Source: a bacterium (GTDB lineage Bacteria > Armatimonadota > Chthonomonadetes > Chthonomonadales > JAMCWF01). From it: a stretch of DNA of 42,799 nt. The translations under genes and the position numbers were made by a program. This document shows, in pieces, positions 1 through 8,800 of the stretch (positions within the stretch are counted from its first letter, which is position 1; each line of letters opens with the position of its first letter). The notes beneath the pieces were generated by a model. The model saw only the letters and a program-made list of their open reading frames with translations, was not told the origin of the DNA and did no database searches. Where the stretch lies: positions 1 through 42,799 of the forward strand of contig JAKBZR010000020.1 in NCBI GenBank assembly GCA_021842405.1, given 5' to 3'.

Positions 1-73
1 GATCTGGAGAGGGGGAAGGGGGGTGAGGTGGGCAACGTAAAAATTATTTATTCCCATAAAGCTGAACTCTTAC
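1..73 (-). repeat. diverged, truncated copy of the ~196-bp dispersed element
   Basis: The end CTGAACT followed by CTTAC at 62-73 matches the right end of the complete copy at 4409-4605. The preceding bases (GGGTGAGGTGGGCAACG, then TTCCCATAAAG) follow the same order as the right arm of that copy but with many differences. The left part lies outside the window. This is a degraded copy, and the assignment rests on order and end sequence rather than high identity. Confidence 0.55.
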
Positions 74-91
74 GGAGCGAGGGCGCAAGCA

Positions 92-120
92 AAATTGGGG
101 AGGCCGTGCGGCCTCCCCAA
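92..120 (-). terminator. intrinsic terminator of the DUF4382 lipoprotein gene
   Basis: Read on the minus strand, an 11-12 bp perfect stem (TTGGGGAGGCC with GGCCTCCCCAA) closes a 4-base loop and is followed directly by TTTT. It lies about 27 bases beyond the TAA stop at 147, the usual position for a rho-independent terminator. Confidence 0.8.
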
Positions 121-146
121 GGTGAAATGAAACGGAACAAATACTC

Positions 147-1274
147 TTAGTTATCATCCCCAATCAACACGATATTCGCATTGAGGGTTCGTGTTGACGA
201 ATCGTATGTCCCTGCAACGATCACACGTTCCCCTGATGTGACATCACTAAACAAGCCGACCGGATTTCCAGTGCCGATAAATGTCACGAACAGCGTGTTG
301 GCGGTCGTATCTACCGTTATATCCCCTTGTTCGTCATCATTCGATCTCATATGATCCATTCTTTCCGGAATGATGGTAAAGGAGAGGGTTGATGTGTCCA
401 CCGTATCAACGATGCCGGCCACTCGGGGCGTATTGCCGAACCCCATCCCCTCCGTCGTGACCAGCACTAAATTCGCCGTCAGCGTATTGGTCGAGGAATC
501 ATAGGTGCCGGTGACATGCACTTTCATACCGGTCGTTAAGGTGACGTGGTTGCCTCCCCTCTGCTCAACGACGGGTGCGTTAGGTAGCACGTCAACGTTG
601 ATCGTAGTTCCATCATCGAGTGTAAGAATGAAGCTGCTTTGGGAAGCCAATGAAGTAATCGTTCCATTAACTTCGCCGTGCTGCCTTAATATTCGGAACT
701 GGCTTTGGTCTTTTTCCTCGAGATCACAATGGAATTGGTTTTGAGCGACGAAGGCGGCGCCCAAGTTGAAGTCCACCACCACATCATCGGTATTGCCGGA
801 AGCGATGGTAACCGGTGACGAACGTTGGAAGACCACCTGTATTTCATTGGCGCCGACCGTTGTGGCATTTGCAGAGACGAATGTCATCGTCGTAACGGGA
901 CCGTTTGGTGCTTGCTGCACCATGACCTGGTTGCTCATCGTAACTCGAATTGTATCATACGTCCCTGATGGAATGTTGCTGATTGACAGCAAATCGGCTA
1001 CGCTGGAAAGTGATGCGACATTGATTTGGGTGCCGTTGGTGCTGCTGAAAATGGTCTGGAAATTACCGGTTGCTGAATTACCCAGCTCAATCTGATAGAT
1101 GGTAACCAGTACCTGGGAAAACTGACCGTTCGGTGCGTCGGTGACAAATGCGGCCGCGCGACTGCCTCCGCTCGAGCTGCTGCTCCCAATGGAGCCACTG
1201 CCACCACAACCCGCTAACGTTGCGAAAGTCGAAATGACGGTTAAAGCGATAAAAAACCGCTTCCAAGGTGTCAT
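147..1274 (-). CDS. DUF4382-type lipoprotein with two C-terminal DUF5666-like modules
   Basis: Predicted envelope lipoprotein of 375 residues with unknown function. It has a short basic N-terminus, a hydrophobic segment and a lipobox ending LAGC, then a Gly/Ser linker. Next comes a DUF4382-like beta domain (starting AAAFVTDAPNGQFSQVLV, typical of that family). The C-terminal half holds two related beta modules, each closing with a GTYDSSTxTLxANxVL pattern, as in DUF5666 proteins. The ATG at 1274 is preferred to a TTG 33 bases upstream: AGGAGG lies 10 bases before it, whereas the longer version would translate the Shine-Dalgarno itself. A terminator follows the gene. It is divergent from the HTH/TPR gene. 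The binding partner or ligand cannot be read from the sequence. Confidence 0.85.
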   Translation of the reverse strand: MTPWKRFFIALTVISTFATLAGCGGSGSIGSSSSSGGSRAAAFVTDAPNGQFSQVLVTIYQIELGNSATGNFQTIFSSTNGTQINVASLSSVADLLSISNIPSGTYDTIRVTMSNQVMVQQAPNGPVTTMTFVSANATTVGANEIQVVFQRSSPVTIASGNTDDVVVDFNLGAAFVAQNQFHCDLEEKDQSQFRILRQHGEVNGTITSLASQSSFILTLDDGTTINVDVLPNAPVVEQRGGNHVTLTTGMKVHVTGTYDSSTNTLTANLVLVTTEGMGFGNTPRVAGIVDTVDTSTLSFTIIPERMDHMRSNDDEQGDITVDTTANTLFVTFIGTGNPVGLFSDVTSGERVIVAGTYDSSTRTLNANIVLIGDDN

Positions 1275-1375
1275 CAATTTCTTACCTCCTTCTTCTGGCT
1301 GGCTCAAACGATCCGATCCCTGCTTTGTGACAACCGGATCCTGCGTTCTACGACCTTCACCGCAAGTATATCCAC

Positions 1376-1381
1376 ATTATA
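1376..1381 (-). promoter_or_regulatory. possible -10 box for the DUF4382 lipoprotein gene
   Basis: A perfect TATAAT lies on the minus strand about 100 bases before the start codon. No good -35 hexamer is found at 16-18 bases, so this is only a candidate. Confidence 0.35.
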
Positions 1382-1477
1382 CGACAGGCCGATAAAATCA
1401 CCGCATTAGACTGATCACTTGCTCCATTTGTTCCAATTTGGTGTTTCCACCTTTGAATCGCTAGAATTAACGTACAT

Positions 1478-1506
1478 TTGCCAAATGAATCTAACCATGT
1501 TATAAT
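1478..1506 (+). promoter_or_regulatory. sigma70 promoter of the HTH/TPR regulator
   Basis: TTGCCA at 1478-1483 and TATAAT at 1501-1506 are separated by 17 bases, and a TG at 1498-1499 makes an extended -10. Transcription should begin near 1513, giving a leader of about 40 bases before the ATG at 1554. Confidence 0.8.
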
Positions 1507-1553
1507 TATGCCGTTTCGCTCGCTTGCAGGCAATACCGGCTTGATAATGAACC

Positions 1554-3383
1554 ATGCTTGATCTATCCACACAATCGGGGCGCCGCGTTCAGGGGCGCCG
1601 AATACAAACAGCGGCCGAAAAGGTGGGGCTTTCGCTGGAGGAGCTGGCGCGCGAGATCGGCTGTTCCCGCGCGCTTCTCTATCACTACGTTTCCGGCAAC
1701 ACGCTGGCTCAACCCGATCGCCTCCAACAGATTGCAGTTCGCACGGGCGTGCCGCTGGCATTTTTCTATAGCGATGAGGATACCGATCCGGCCGGTTTAG
1801 TGACGGTGGATGGGATTGAAGAAAAAAAAGCATGGGAGCAGGAACGGGCGCAACTACAACGCCGCATCGCCGAATTGAGCGCCTTGAACGAAAGCGGATC
1901 CACCGATCAATTGCGACAAAGGCTGGACTCGTTGATGGAAGCGCTGGATCTGATCACCAACCCGATGGGAGCGGCTCGACTGGTACCCATCTGCCATCAG
2001 ATACTGCCGCTTGCTCGTGAACTGGGTGATGAGCACGCGGAAGCAGAAACCTTGCTGAAGCTGGGCAACTATTTCGCACAACGTGGCGATCTGGCGGAAG
2101 CGGAAAGCACCCTGAGGCCGGCGGGCGATACCTTCAATCGGCTTGAGGAGACCAGCCGTCAATGTGTAGCCAAACAAACGTTGGGACAGGTTTATTTGCG
2201 AGAGGGACACACCGAGATGGCACGGCAACTCTTCGGGCAGGTCATTGGCGGCGGCTCCTGGCACAACCGCTGGCAGGGAACTTTATCACTGGGCGCGGTG
2301 TCTGAATATACCGGCGATTATATTCAGGCTATGAATCACTTTGACGAAGCGCTCCAAATCGCGAGGGAAGCGCCGGAAGGATACGATCGCTCCGAAGCGA
2401 TGGTTTACATCCAGATGAATATCGCAAATGTCTATATGGCGACCGGTGATTTCAAGTCCGCGTTAAATGTGGTTAATGAAACATCGCGGGAAGCCTACCA
2501 GATAGGCCTAAACGATCAGCTTATCGAGGCGGAAGCCAATCAAGCAACGGCGGAATACCATCTTGGCAACTGGGACAAAAGCGTATATCATTCCCGGCGC
2601 GCGCTCGATATCTGCCATTTCGCCGGTGATCGCGTGAGGGACAGCTCAATGCGCGCCTGGCTGCTCCCGATTCTATCGCTTACTGAAGGAGTTGATAAGG
2701 CGAAGCAAGAGGGAGTCGAGGCGTTGAAATCAGCGCTGCAAACCAACAACAAAATGGGCCAGTTGTTCGCTTACTGGCAATTGGGGCGGTTACAGGGCAC
2801 GCTGGAGGATGCAAGGGAATGCCTCTACTACCTGGATTACGCGCGCACGCTGGCTTCAGAGTTAAAGGCGATCCCGCTGTTGACGGCCGTTCAGATTGCC
2901 AGGGCATCTCTGCTCGTTAAAGTGAAACGGCATGCGGAAGCGGTTGCCGAAGGGAAAGCGGGCCTTACCAGCGCCGAAAATATCGGCGCCCGCCATCTTG
3001 AGGCGGAGGCTTTGTGCGTCTTATCTGAAATTCCGAGCGCAAACGGGCGATCGGAGGACGCACTTCGGCTCGCCCAAGAGCTGGAGATGCCGGAGCTTGA
3101 AGCGATGGCCCACACTGCAATCGGGAAAGCCGTTCTAGTCCGCGATTTGGAACAAGCCTTAGAGCACTTCCAGCGAGCGGTCATCATCATCGAAAATTTG
3201 AGGTCAAAGCTGGCTCAGGCCGGCCTGATGGATGCTTCATTGGAAGAAGAGCCGAGACATAGCTATTATCGCCAATTAATAACGACTCTTTTGGATTCCG
3301 GTCGGGTTGACGAGGCCGAAGCGATCGCACTCAAGAGCAACTGGTCCCCCTTGCTCAATATGATTTCACCGCCGAAGGACTGA
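1554..3383 (+). CDS. XRE-type HTH regulator with a long TPR domain
   Basis: Protein of 609 residues. Residues about 15-75 form a Cro/C1-type helix-turn-helix (LSLEELAREIGCSRALLYHYVSG is the HTH core). A short coiled-coil-like stretch near 92-125 follows. The rest is a run of helical TPR-like repeats rich in the A..YxxA..AL pattern, to the C-terminus. This architecture is known from regulators that sense peptides or partner proteins through the TPR part. Here the effector is unknown. There is no clear Shine-Dalgarno before the ATG, but a very good promoter stands 41 bases upstream of it. The stop overlaps the start of the next gene (TGATG), so the downstream lipoprotein is translationally coupled and is the most likely functional partner. 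Confidence 0.85.
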   Translation: MLDLSTQSGRRVQGRRIQTAAEKVGLSLEELAREIGCSRALLYHYVSGNTLAQPDRLQQIAVRTGVPLAFFYSDEDTDPAGLVTVDGIEEKKAWEQERAQLQRRIAELSALNESGSTDQLRQRLDSLMEALDLITNPMGAARLVPICHQILPLARELGDEHAEAETLLKLGNYFAQRGDLAEAESTLRPAGDTFNRLEETSRQCVAKQTLGQVYLREGHTEMARQLFGQVIGGGSWHNRWQGTLSLGAVSEYTGDYIQAMNHFDEALQIAREAPEGYDRSEAMVYIQMNIANVYMATGDFKSALNVVNETSREAYQIGLNDQLIEAEANQATAEYHLGNWDKSVYHSRRALDICHFAGDRVRDSSMRAWLLPILSLTEGVDKAKQEGVEALKSALQTNNKMGQLFAYWQLGRLQGTLEDARECLYYLDYARTLASELKAIPLLTAVQIARASLLVKVKRHAEAVAEGKAGLTSAENIGARHLEAEALCVLSEIPSANGRSEDALRLAQELEMPELEAMAHTAIGKAVLVRDLEQALEHFQRAVIIIENLRSKLAQAGLMDASLEEEPRHSYYRQLITTLLDSGRVDEAEAIALKSNWSPLLNMISPPKD

Positions 3384-4393
3384 TGGATACTTTGAAACGC
3401 AGACCACGCGTTCCGCAGTGGAGCCGGTTGCTCCTGTTGTTATTCGCCCTCACTGGCTGTGGCGCCGACGCTCCCCTAAGCATCACCGGTGGAAGCATCC
3501 CAATCGGCCGCGCCGTTCCGATTACCGGCCAAGCGATATTGCCCGGTAATCAGCCGGCAGCAGATGCCACCGTCCAAATCACGCTGGCCAATTCCAGCAC
3601 TAATCTGCTGTCAGCACCGGTGGTCACAAACAGCCATGGCCAGTTCCAGACGCCGCCCGTATCCTTTGATCCAAGTTTAATCGTCATTATACAGACCACC
3701 GACACGAACGGCTATCGAATGCTGGCCCCGATGCCGGTAAGTCCGACCGTGGCTGATGGCCAACCGCTCAATGTCGGGATCGTTGATGCACAATCCTCGT
3801 TGGTGGCCCGTGCGGTGCAACTGGAGCAAACTTCGGGAATATCGAGCTCGATCACCTCACCGGATTTAGAAAGCCGCCTTTTGAATACGGCCAACAGTGA
3901 AACGGAGAACGAAACGGAAGAAAACGATGACATTCATAACTCTAGCCACCTCGATACTCATGCCGCCCAACTGATCACCGACACCGCCAACGGCGCAGTT
4001 GGAGATATGGCTCAACAGCAGCAGCTTGCAAACCTGGAGGTGGATATGCAGTGCATCATCGCTTATGGGCATGTCAATCATGGTTGGTCGGTATCGGTTT
4101 CTGATGCAACCGTCAATCGGCTGGCAAAAGCTCAACTCAACCGCACCCTCATCACAGCGGCCGCCTTGGTGAGTGCGATGGCGAGGGCAGGAATTATGGG
4201 TGTCCATCAATCCGGCATTATGAGTGGCTCGGTTGCCATCCGGCGCGAGCTTGTAAAAATGGGCGCTTTATCGGGAAGCGGTCTATCCCCGGCTGAAGTC
4301 TTAGCCATAATGACCGTTTCACCCAACATCACCGGCTTTACGATCTCCTCATCCCAACTCGATGCGATAACCTCCGACCTCTATGGACCATAA
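3383..4393 (+). CDS. lipoprotein with a carboxypeptidase-regulatory-like N-terminal fold, function unknown
   Basis: Protein of 336 residues with a lipoprotein signal (hydrophobic run then LTGC near residue 26). After the lipobox, residues about 43-120 read like a CarboxypepD_reg/Ig-like beta domain (VPITGQAILPGNQPAADATVQ, then TNSHGQFQTPPV). A polar Glu/Asn-rich linker follows near 170-190, then a mostly helical C-terminal part with no recognised family. Its ATG overlaps the stop of the HTH/TPR gene by one base. Cotranslation suggests an envelope protein working with that regulator. A dispersed repeat begins 15 bases after its stop. Confidence 0.75.
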   Translation: MDTLKRRPRVPQWSRLLLLLFALTGCGADAPLSITGGSIPIGRAVPITGQAILPGNQPAADATVQITLANSSTNLLSAPVVTNSHGQFQTPPVSFDPSLIVIIQTTDTNGYRMLAPMPVSPTVADGQPLNVGIVDAQSSLVARAVQLEQTSGISSSITSPDLESRLLNTANSETENETEENDDIHNSSHLDTHAAQLITDTANGAVGDMAQQQQLANLEVDMQCIIAYGHVNHGWSVSVSDATVNRLAKAQLNRTLITAAALVSAMARAGIMGVHQSGIMSGSVAIRRELVKMGALSGSGLSPAEVLAIMTVSPNITGFTISSSQLDAITSDLYGP

Positions 4394-4408
4394 TATTTTT
4401 TGAGAAAT

Positions 4409-4605
4409 AGTTCAGTTTTGCGGGAATCATTTACGACCATATTGGATGCACCCCCACCCCGGCCCTCCCCCGTTGACGGGGGAGGGGATTAAGAGAGGGA
4501 CTGGGGGGCAAGATAAAAGCACCGCCGCTAAACTCCCTCCCCCTCCCCGCTTGCGGGGAGGGCTGGGGTGGGGTCGAACGAAAATCACTCCCACAAACCT
4601 GAACT
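4409..4605 (+). repeat. complete ~197-bp MITE-like element, copy A
   Basis: The element begins AGTTCAGTTTTGCGGGAATC and ends with the near inverse (CACTCCCACAAACCTGAACT), giving imperfect terminal inverted repeats of about 24 bp. Inside are two hairpins: an 11-bp stem at 4463-4473/4476-4486 (CCCTCCCCCGT) and a 10-bp stem at 4541-4550/4553-4562 (CCCTCCCCGC). Same orientation as the copy at 42728, opposite to those at 25237 and 34892. It encodes nothing credible. Confidence 0.9.
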
Positions 4606-4649
4606 CTTACAGTTATCACGAGACACCACTCTGGTGGTAATATCACTTC

Positions 4650-5618
4650 ATGATGCATGAACAACCGTCACGCCGATACTACGCGTCCGCTCTCTCTCAG
4701 CTTCATCCGAGCCACTCCTACAAGGCCTGGGGACGAAGTCAGTGGGCGAACTGGCGTGACGAGCTGATTTTCGTCCTGAAAAAGCTGCTTACCATTGAGC
4801 AGTTGGAACCGGTACCGCTCGCTCCTCAAACAGTACATCAGGAGGAGTGGGCCGCCGTTTATTTTGAGCGGATACTGATATCCACCGAAGCTACGGTGAG
4901 GGTGCCCGTCAATCTTTATCGCCCTAAAAACGGGACTCCCCCCTACCCCGCACTGCTGTTTTTACACGGGCATGATACCACGCTTAATGTCGCCGCCACT
5001 TTTGCCAGCTATGGCTACCTGGTTCTGGCTCCAATCCAGCGCGGATTTGATGAGCGCTCGTTATCCGGCCAACCCGCCGCTGCCACCTGTTCTCAAGAGT
5101 TCCAGTTGCTGGCTCAATTGGGAATTAATTTAACCGGCATGCGGCTTTTTGATGCACAATGCGTGATGGACTATCTGCTCAGGCGATCCGATGTCGATCC
5201 CAGCCGGATCGGAGTGATCGGATGGGAATTGGGAGGTTACATTGCGTTGCTGCAGGCGTGCTTCGATGATCGTATCGGCGCAACGATCGCAAACGGTGCG
5301 CTCATACCGGCTGAGAGCCGCCTGTCTCTTTCCGAACACTGCCCTTGTGATACGGTGCCCGGCATATATCTCTATGCGGACATGCCCGACATTGCCGGGC
5401 TGATCGCGCCTCGCCCACTCTTGATTGAAACACCACAAACTTCGCCTGAGTTACCGCTGGATGAGGTTTTGTCCGCGTTTAAGTCGCTTGGGGCCATCTA
5501 CGCTAGCCTGGAGGCAGCCGGTAATCTCGATCTGGATATCTATCCGGGCCAAGATATCCGCTATTCCGACAAGAAAGCGGTGAAATTTCTATCGAAACAC
5601 GCAATGGCTCATTTCTGA
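4650..5618 (+). CDS. alpha/beta-hydrolase fold protein lacking its catalytic triad (predicted pseudoenzyme)
   Basis: Protein of 322 residues resembling the acetyl-xylan-esterase/dienelactone-hydrolase-like family. Family landmarks are clear: LFLHGHDTT near 104, VLAPIQRGFDERS near 125, CPCDTVPGIYLYADMPDI near 231 and IAPRPLLIE near 252. The nucleophile elbow reads G191-W-E-L-G-G, with Glu193 (codon GAA) in place of Ser. The usual acid position (family pattern GTxDPxFP) reads TPQTSPELP, and the usual EGGH with the catalytic His reads PGQD. All three triad residues are therefore absent, while the fold and reading frame are intact. No signal peptide is seen. It ends 10 bases inside the convergent TIGR03790-type gene. 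A binding or scaffold role is inference. Confidence 0.8.
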   Translation: MMHEQPSRRYYASALSQLHPSHSYKAWGRSQWANWRDELIFVLKKLLTIEQLEPVPLAPQTVHQEEWAAVYFERILISTEATVRVPVNLYRPKNGTPPYPALLFLHGHDTTLNVAATFASYGYLVLAPIQRGFDERSLSGQPAAATCSQEFQLLAQLGINLTGMRLFDAQCVMDYLLRRSDVDPSRIGVIGWELGGYIALLQACFDDRIGATIANGALIPAESRLSLSEHCPCDTVPGIYLYADMPDIAGLIAPRPLLIETPQTSPELPLDEVLSAFKSLGAIYASLEAAGNLDLDIYPGQDIRYSDKKAVKFLSKHAMAHF

Positions 5619-6763
5619 TTGCGCTCCCGTGATCGCTTAATTTTCATGTGAAATGGATAAACTCGGCAGAGCGGATCTCCGATCACTACATCCTTCCAGT
5701 GGAGATACGGAGAGGCAATGTAGAAGCTCTCAGCCAGGTTGTATCCCTCCGCATAGCGGTCAAACAAGAGATCGGCGTGACACAGGGCATCTACATACGG
5801 CTCCGATACATAACCCTTAACGCCGGTAACCCCCTCGTGAATCAGGTCGGCGATCAGGGACTGGCCGCCCGAGGTTTTTTGGAAGGTTCTGGCGCTGGTC
5901 GAAACCGCGGTTTCAGCGATGGCGCCGGGCAAAAACCGCAGGCTTAAATAGGCCTTTTCGCTGAAATGATAGTCGTTGCTGCCCCAAGAGTAATACCCGA
6001 TGATATTTTTTATGCCGCCCAGGAAATGGCTGGTTTTGTCCAGTAAGACCGGCAAACCCATCAGTTTCAGATGGTGGGCGGCCGCAATCATCTCATCGTT
6101 AATGTCTTTATAGCCACCCCAGTTCCTTCCGGGATCCACATCGAGCACAAACAGCCCGCTTTCAGCATGCGGTTCAACCGCATGCTGGATCAATGCCTTC
6201 ACATCGTCCAGCGTGTATCCGTCCAGCCGTGTCACCAGGTAGATCGAGTAGCGTTGGTGGCTGAAGGGACGGTCGGCCCCAAAATAGGGATTGTCCTGCT
6301 TGCCCGTTATCCCCTTGATATCCATGACCGTGAGCAGGCTGTCAACCGACCAGGTGTCTCGACTGCCTTGGTGGACAATTAAAGGCACCCCCTTGGTCAG
6401 CACAATGTAATTGATTTGTCGGCTTAGGTGACGCTCTTGTAAAAATCGTTGGATCGGCTTTTTAATGGCCGTCTGATACTCGGCATAATTGATCTGCTCC
6501 GTATCGGGCGCCAGTACAAAGCAGCGGTACTTTGAATCGATGTGGCGGGCGTGCAGGTAATCGTTTGCAATTTCAATTGAGATGTGGCTGTTTAAGTTAG
6601 CAACCACCAGCACGTCGTTCGGCCCATTTATTGGTTGCTTGGAAGCCAATGGGTTCGCAAGCGCGGCGGACATCGTTAAAATACCCAGCAGTAACAGCGT
6701 CGTACCCCAAAACGCGGCTGCCGGGGTGCGATTCCAGCGCTGCTTATGCGATTCCGATTTCAT
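5609..6763 (-). CDS. TIGR03790-family secreted protein
   Basis: Protein of 384 residues with an N-terminal signal peptide (hydrophobic run FWGTTLLLLGILTMSAALA, cleavage after ALA). The body matches my memory of the TIGR03790 family: NDVLVVANLNSHISIEIANDY, YIVLTKGVPL, YYSWGSND, and a late SEPY/GDPLCRVYPF ending. The family is found in several environmental phyla and has no established biochemical function. Its conserved start (ANDYxxARxI) is typical. The gene is convergent with, and overlaps by 10 bp, the hydrolase-like gene. Upstream lies a long stretch with little coding signal. Confidence 0.8.
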   Translation of the reverse strand: MKSESHKQRWNRTPAAAFWGTTLLLLGILTMSAALANPLASKQPINGPNDVLVVANLNSHISIEIANDYLHARHIDSKYRCFVLAPDTEQINYAEYQTAIKKPIQRFLQERHLSRQINYIVLTKGVPLIVHQGSRDTWSVDSLLTVMDIKGITGKQDNPYFGADRPFSHQRYSIYLVTRLDGYTLDDVKALIQHAVEPHAESGLFVLDVDPGRNWGGYKDINDEMIAAAHHLKLMGLPVLLDKTSHFLGGIKNIIGYYSWGSNDYHFSEKAYLSLRFLPGAIAETAVSTSARTFQKTSGGQSLIADLIHEGVTGVKGYVSEPYVDALCHADLLFDRYAEGYNLAESFYIASPYLHWKDVVIGDPLCRVYPFHMKIKRSRERNQK

Positions 6764-7416
6764 TGGGTGGCAAATTTGAGGATTTCAAACATAGTTGAGG
6801 TCGGGATTCGCGAGCGCGGGCTGAAAATCCTGCCGAACTAAGCGGTATTGAAAAATGGAGAAGATATACGATCCGCCGCGCAACAAGGATGGGCTCTCAT
6901 AGCACGGCGGACCGGGAGCCGATACGACCAGGAGGCGACCCCTTTTGGTACATCCGCACTGGTCATTAGCTCACGAAACACATTCTGGCTATTCGCCAAC
7001 CTTTCATCAGGGAGAAAAACGGGTTCGATGATAAAACCGGCAATCTAACCGGCAACGCCCTTTTGCTCCAAAATAAAGGCCTTTCAACCATCAAATGCCA
7101 TGTGAAGAAGATATGGATTCATGGCAAAACATAAACGGAGAAGCAGCCGACTCTCCAATGGCGAGATGGAAAGGGGATTAGAGATCATCATTGCAGGATT
7201 GCGAATTGAGTTGTATCCGCATTCAATCGTGATCCGACATCTTCAAAGTTTCCCAAAACACAGCTCAACATAGGAATCTCTAAAGGGCAGCAGGGCCTAC
7301 GGAGCATTCACCATGTAATGAGCTTACAATGCGAATGCACTGAACCATGGGGCCAGCGACCGGGTTGTCTCACCCGGATGCGCTCTACTTGCGGAGACAT
7401 AGGGAGATGCTACGCA
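6764..7416. other. intergenic stretch with no convincing gene
   Basis: About 650 bases. Short open frames occur (for example 6848-7048 and 7121-7273) but none resembles a known family or combines a good Shine-Dalgarno with protein-like composition. A direct duplication of CCGGCAA occurs near 7035-7055. No tRNA, riboswitch or transposase could be recognised. It may be decayed coding sequence or carry the promoters of flanking genes. Confidence 0.5.
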
Positions 7417-7647
7417 ATGGCAAAATCAGAGCGGAACGGCGCTTTGCGGATCCATGTGACACGCCGCTCATCCTGCGATCAGGTTAAAACCACCGATACA
7501 TCCGCTTCGCGGGTAGAGAGGCTTGAAGAAACGTTGGATCGCCGCATCAATGGCGCAATTGAGGATATCCGGTCAGAAATTATCCGCCGGGTATTCGAAA
7601 ACTCGGGCAGTGTCCCAAGCGAGAACACAACCGATCCAAATTCCTGA
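7417..7647 (+). CDS. small charged protein, predicted coiled coil
   Basis: Hypothetical protein of 76 residues. The ATG at 7417 is preferred because AGGGAG lies 10 bases upstream. Extending to 7318 adds a Cys-rich segment that does not look like protein. The central part (SRVERLEETLDRRINGAIED, continuing to IRSEIIRRVFEN) has heptad-like spacing of Leu/Ile and could form a helical coiled coil. The tail is polar. No family is recognised. A strong hairpin follows 23 bases after the stop. Confidence 0.45.
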   Translation: MAKSERNGALRIHVTRRSSCDQVKTTDTSASRVERLEETLDRRINGAIEDIRSEIIRRVFENSGSVPSENTTDPNS

Positions 7648-7670
7648 TTCCTAAACAGCCGTTTAAGGCA

Positions 7671-7711
7671 GTGCCTGGTGCATCACTGAGCAGTGGAATT
7701 GCACCAGGCAC
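7671..7711. terminator. hairpin between convergent genes, probable bidirectional terminator
   Basis: GTGCCTGGTGCA at 7671-7682 and its exact complement TGCACCAGGCAC at 7700-7711 form a perfect 12-bp stem with a 17-base loop. The plus strand continues TCTCTCTTAT. The hairpin lies between the stop of the small plus-strand gene (7647) and the stop of the minus-strand oxidoreductase (7718). Confidence 0.6.
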
Positions 7712-7717
7712 TCTCTC

Positions 7718-8743
7718 TTATACGGTCAACACAATTTTCCCGAACTGCTCTTGCGCCAGTAATCGGCGTTGCGCATCGGCCGCCTCTTCCAGCGGATAAG
7801 TACGATCAATCGTTGGTTTCAACTTACCACCGGCCACCAATGATACCACGGTGGCAAACTCAGAGCGTGTTCCCAGCATCCCGCCGATCAACGCTAGTTC
7901 GCGGCCGAACAGGGTGCGCAAAGTGACCTCGGTGGTTGGTCCGGTGGTTGAGCCGCAGGTAACCAATCTCCCGCCGCGACGCAAGCTCGCGATGCTTTGG
8001 GAAAAGGTGGCCGGGCCGACATGCTCCACTACCACATCCACGCCCTGGCCTCCGGTCAGTTCCATGATCGCCTCCGCAAAATTACCACTGCTGTCCACCG
8101 CTTTATCGGCGCCGATTTGAAGCGCCTGATTTCGTTTGACTTCGGTTCGGGATGCCGCAATGACCCGCGCACCCGCTAATTTCGCGATCGGGATTGCAGC
8201 GGCGCCCACTCCACTTCCAGCGCCCAGCACCAGAACCGTTTCACCCGGACCGACAGCGGCCCTGTTTACGAGCAAGTGCCAGGCGGTTAAGAACGTGATG
8301 GGGACTGCGGCCGCCTCAACGAATGAGAGGGAGTCGGGTATCGGCGCCACGTTTCTTGCCGGTACCACCACGTACTCCGCATAGCCTCCCCATATATGGG
8401 CACCCAGTATCTTTGCCGACCCACAGCGATTGCCCCTCCCTGCCAGGCATTCGATGCAGACACCACATGAGATACCGGGCGCCAGCACCACACGGGTTCC
8501 GACCGGTGGCCCTTCGACATCGGCACCCAAAACCGCGATTTCACCGGCCACATCGCCGCCCAGTACGTGAGGCAGCGGCGGCCCGTAGGCTCCACCTCCC
8601 AATCGAACCCAAATATCCAAGTGATTTAAAGCGCAAGCCTTGGTCTGAACCAGCACCTCTCCCCGCGCTGGCTCCGGTGTCTCGACCTCAGCCAATCGCA
8701 AGCGGTCCACATCGCCGTGCTCGTAAAAAACAATCGCTTTCAT
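7718..8743 (-). CDS. zinc-containing MDR-family alcohol dehydrogenase / NADPH:quinone oxidoreductase
   Basis: Protein of 341 residues, full length for medium-chain dehydrogenases/reductases. The structural-zinc loop is intact: Cys93, Cys96, Cys99 and Cys107 in CGVCIECLAGRGNRC. The nucleotide motif is LGAGSGVGAAAI near 173, followed by the Rossmann beta2 end VIAASR. The catalytic-zinc positions are altered: Cys37 is present, but the usual GHE reads GGD. The substrate is therefore uncertain, and a quinone/enone reductase is as likely as an alcohol dehydrogenase. A good Shine-Dalgarno (AAGGAGAAGG) precedes the ATG. It is the last gene of the long minus-strand run, 57 bases after GH130. Confidence 0.88.
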   Translation of the reverse strand: MKAIVFYEHGDVDRLRLAEVETPEPARGEVLVQTKACALNHLDIWVRLGGGAYGPPLPHVLGGDVAGEIAVLGADVEGPPVGTRVVLAPGISCGVCIECLAGRGNRCGSAKILGAHIWGGYAEYVVVPARNVAPIPDSLSFVEAAAVPITFLTAWHLLVNRAAVGPGETVLVLGAGSGVGAAAIPIAKLAGARVIAASRTEVKRNQALQIGADKAVDSSGNFAEAIMELTGGQGVDVVVEHVGPATFSQSIASLRRGGRLVTCGSTTGPTTEVTLRTLFGRELALIGGMLGTRSEFATVVSLVAGGKLKPTIDRTYPLEEAADAQRRLLAQEQFGKIVLTV

Positions 8744-8800
8744 CGCACCTTCTCCTTTATCCCCGAACGGATCGGTGGAGATATTACTTTGATATTACCG

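Noticed and set aside
4431-4664. Open frames across the repeat copies (also 34867-35076)
   Set aside because: They read through the GC-rich hairpins of the dispersed element, giving Pro/Ser/Arg-rich strings that recur at each copy. This is repeat sequence, not genes.
6848-7048. 66-codon open frame
   Set aside because: No clear Shine-Dalgarno, mixed composition and no family resemblance.
7121-7273. 50-codon open frame (MAKHKRRSSRLSNGEM...)
   Set aside because: Basic, with only a weak purine stretch upstream and no recognisable family. Too short to support on its own.
7318-7416. Longer start for the small coiled-coil gene
   Set aside because: The added 33 residues are Cys-rich and unlike the rest. 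The ATG at 7417 has AGGGAG at good distance.
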